Shown: positions 62,894 to 64,000 of the stretch, piece after piece
How the letters are laid out: each line of letters starts with the position of its first letter
Numbering within the stretch: position 1 is the first letter of the stretch
DNA from: Sulfurospirillum multivorans DSM 12446
GTDB taxonomy: Bacteria; Campylobacterota; Campylobacteria; Campylobacterales; Sulfurospirillaceae
Assembly (NCBI RefSeq): GCF_000568815.1
Contig: NZ_CP007201.1
Coordinates: forward strand, 496,001 to 560,000
Length of the DNA stretch: 64,000 nt
Direction of reading: 5' to 3'
Notes under the pieces: generated by a model
What the model was told of the DNA's origin: nothing
The model's database searches: none
What the model saw: the letters and a program-made list of their open reading frames with translations, nothing else
Position numbers and translations under genes: made by a program

Positions 62894-63775
62894 TTACTCT
62901 ACGCCTCTTACTTTTTTCATCTCGTCTTCGCGCTCTTTGAGGAAAAGTTCAAGATTGTATTTTTGACGATACACTGGCGTCATAAGGTGAATTAAAATGT
63001 CTCCCATATCAATAACCGTCCAGTTATCATCGGCGTCGACGTTTAAAAAACTCTCCCCCGCACCTTTGAGTTCGGTTTTGAGGTGATCTAAAAGTGAAAG
63101 ACCATGTCTCTCTCCCATCGTGGTTGCAATCACAACCGTGTTGACAAAATAGTCTTTGCCTGTCATATCAAACACTTGTATCTCTTCTGCTTTTTTATCA
63201 CTGAGTGCTGTGACAATTCTTTCGATTCTGCTATCCATTGGATTCCTTGTATAAAACGCCATCACTTCATTTTCGATGCTTTTGGGAATAAATCTTCGAT
63301 CTAAAAATGAGCGGAGCTTTGAAGAACTGATATTAACATTAATTGGTAAAATTTTCAAGTCTTCAGGCGGGTGAAAAGCACCACGAGGAGCTACGACAAA
63401 TTCTACGTGAGAGCAAAGCTCGTCATAGCGGTTCCATTTGGGCAAAGCGGTGAAACTGTCACTTCCCACAATGAGATAAATCTTGGCATTTTTGTAAAGA
63501 TGCTTTACATGTAAAACCGTTTCAATGGTCGGAACCTGTCTTTTTTGATCGCATTCGTACGAAAAAATCTCTACTTTTTCCATGCCTTCAAACATCTTCG
63601 CAAGCCAACGTTGGCGCATCGGAGCAGGGGCACAAAAACTCTCCTTAAACGGACTTAAGTAGGTCGTTACGACTAAAAGTTTGTCAATATCGAGAATTTC
63701 AAGGGCTTTTTGGACAATGAGCTCATGCCCTGTGTGAGGAGGATCGAAAGAGCCTCCAAAAATAGCTATGTTCAA
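62894..63775 (-). CDS. NadD-RsfS fusion: nicotinate-nucleotide adenylyltransferase plus ribosome silencing factor
   Basis: A single frame of 293 residues. Residues 1 to about 178 are NadD: GGSFDPPHTGHELIV (nucleotidyl-transferase HxGH), IVGSDSFTALPKW and SISSSKLRS-type ISSSKLRSFL, the step making NaAD for NAD+. Residues about 180-293 are RsfS (DUF143): MDSRIERIVTALSDKKAEEI, VIATTMGERH, DDNWTVIDMGDILIHLM. These are usually two adjacent genes. There is no stop between them; an AAGGA five bases before the internal ATG (63235-63237 on the + strand) suggests that RsfS may also be made alone. Palindrome 63504-63515 encodes LHVK. Confidence 0.9.
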   Translation of the reverse strand: MNIAIFGGSFDPPHTGHELIVQKALEILDIDKLLVVTTYLSPFKESFCAPAPMRQRWLAKMFEGMEKVEIFSYECDQKRQVPTIETVLHVKHLYKNAKIYLIVGSDSFTALPKWNRYDELCSHVEFVVAPRGAFHPPEDLKILPINVNISSSKLRSFLDRRFIPKSIENEVMAFYTRNPMDSRIERIVTALSDKKAEEIQVFDMTGKDYFVNTVVIATTMGERHGLSLLDHLKTELKGAGESFLNVDADDNWTVIDMGDILIHLMTPVYRQKYNLELFLKEREDEMKKVRGVE

Positions 63776-63821
63776 CGGTGTGTCTCCATGGACTTTAAAC
63801 TTTTTTATACATCATTTTTGC

Positions 63822-63827
63822 TAAAAT
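63822..63827 (+). promoter_or_regulatory. Putative -10 (TAAAAT) of gap
   Basis: CATTTTTGCTAAAAT matches the T-rich TTTTTGnTAnAAT promoter form, 60 bases before the gap ATG. Confidence 0.55.
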
Positions 63828-63842
63828 AATTCGCTTTTCTAA

Positions 63843-64000
<158 letters not shown>

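Noticed and set aside
1827-63515. Reading the palindrome as the operator of a single transcription factor.
   Set aside because: More than half of the copies lie inside genes of unrelated function, which does not fit a normal regulon.

Overview
The window looks like a chromosomal segment of a Campylobacterota (former Epsilonproteobacteria) species, most likely Sulfurospirillum or a close relative. The case rests on gene content and order: a Wolinella-type frdCAB fumarate reductase, a ribA / hemB-argF-UPF0763-hemN-(Fe-S oxidoreductase) block, an rpsB-tsf-ABC ATPase-fliR-acidic protein-gmk-tatA-argS block, a tandem dynamin pair, and Campylobacter-type promoters (T-rich tract, then TATAAT-like -10, no clear -35). 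The genus is an inference; no search was run. No rRNA, tRNA, CRISPR array or insertion sequence was recognised, and no gap between genes exceeds about 260 bases.

Layout. 1-7962: complex I genes in two convergent halves (end of nuoM and nuoN on +, nuoABC/D-E-F on -) with an AT-rich HEPN-like (DUF4209-type) gene between them. 8156-10532: cell-wall genes (Csd6/Pgp2 peptidase, small unknown, alr). 10595-15282: mainly minus-strand housekeeping genes (degenerate GGDEF protein, rsmG, mscL, ribA) plus sodB. 15361-20399: haem and arginine genes ending in an Fe-S oxidoreductase. 20399-25388: accessory region with an ORF6N gene, a decayed duplicate of the oxidoreductase gene end, a two-gene SIR2 candidate defence system and a RelBE-type toxin-antitoxin pair. 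25500-33736: signalling (two large diguanylate cyclases), an MFS exporter, a YchJ-like protein, a Crp/Fnr regulator and Hsp20. 33793-42812: lgt, frdCAB, dynamin pair. 42916-48378: AI-2E family protein-ruvB-panB, HPt-trpA, mlaA-mlaC. 48604-56777: translation, flagellar export, Tat and a nuclease. 56797-62785: TonB receptor/periplasmic protein/GGDEF-EAL operon, PerR/Fur regulator, dihaem peroxidase. 62894-64000: NadD-RsfS fusion and the start of gap.

The most striking structure is not a gene. A perfect palindrome, TTACATGTAA (usually TTTACATGTAAA, often inside GCTTTACATGTAAAGC), occurs 30 times in 64 kb, against roughly 0.1-0.2 expected by chance. Fourteen copies are intergenic: some form hairpins between convergent genes, some run into Shine-Dalgarno sequences, and several bracket the AT-rich accessory genes. 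Sixteen lie inside genes, always in a frame that encodes LHV(K/N/T/R) or (F/L)TC(K/N). No copy lies inside the HEPN-like, ORF6N, SIR2, SIR2-partner or RelBE genes, which suggests that those genes are recent arrivals. A second, smaller family is a double-hairpin intergenic repeat with compensatory base changes (30751 and 62813).
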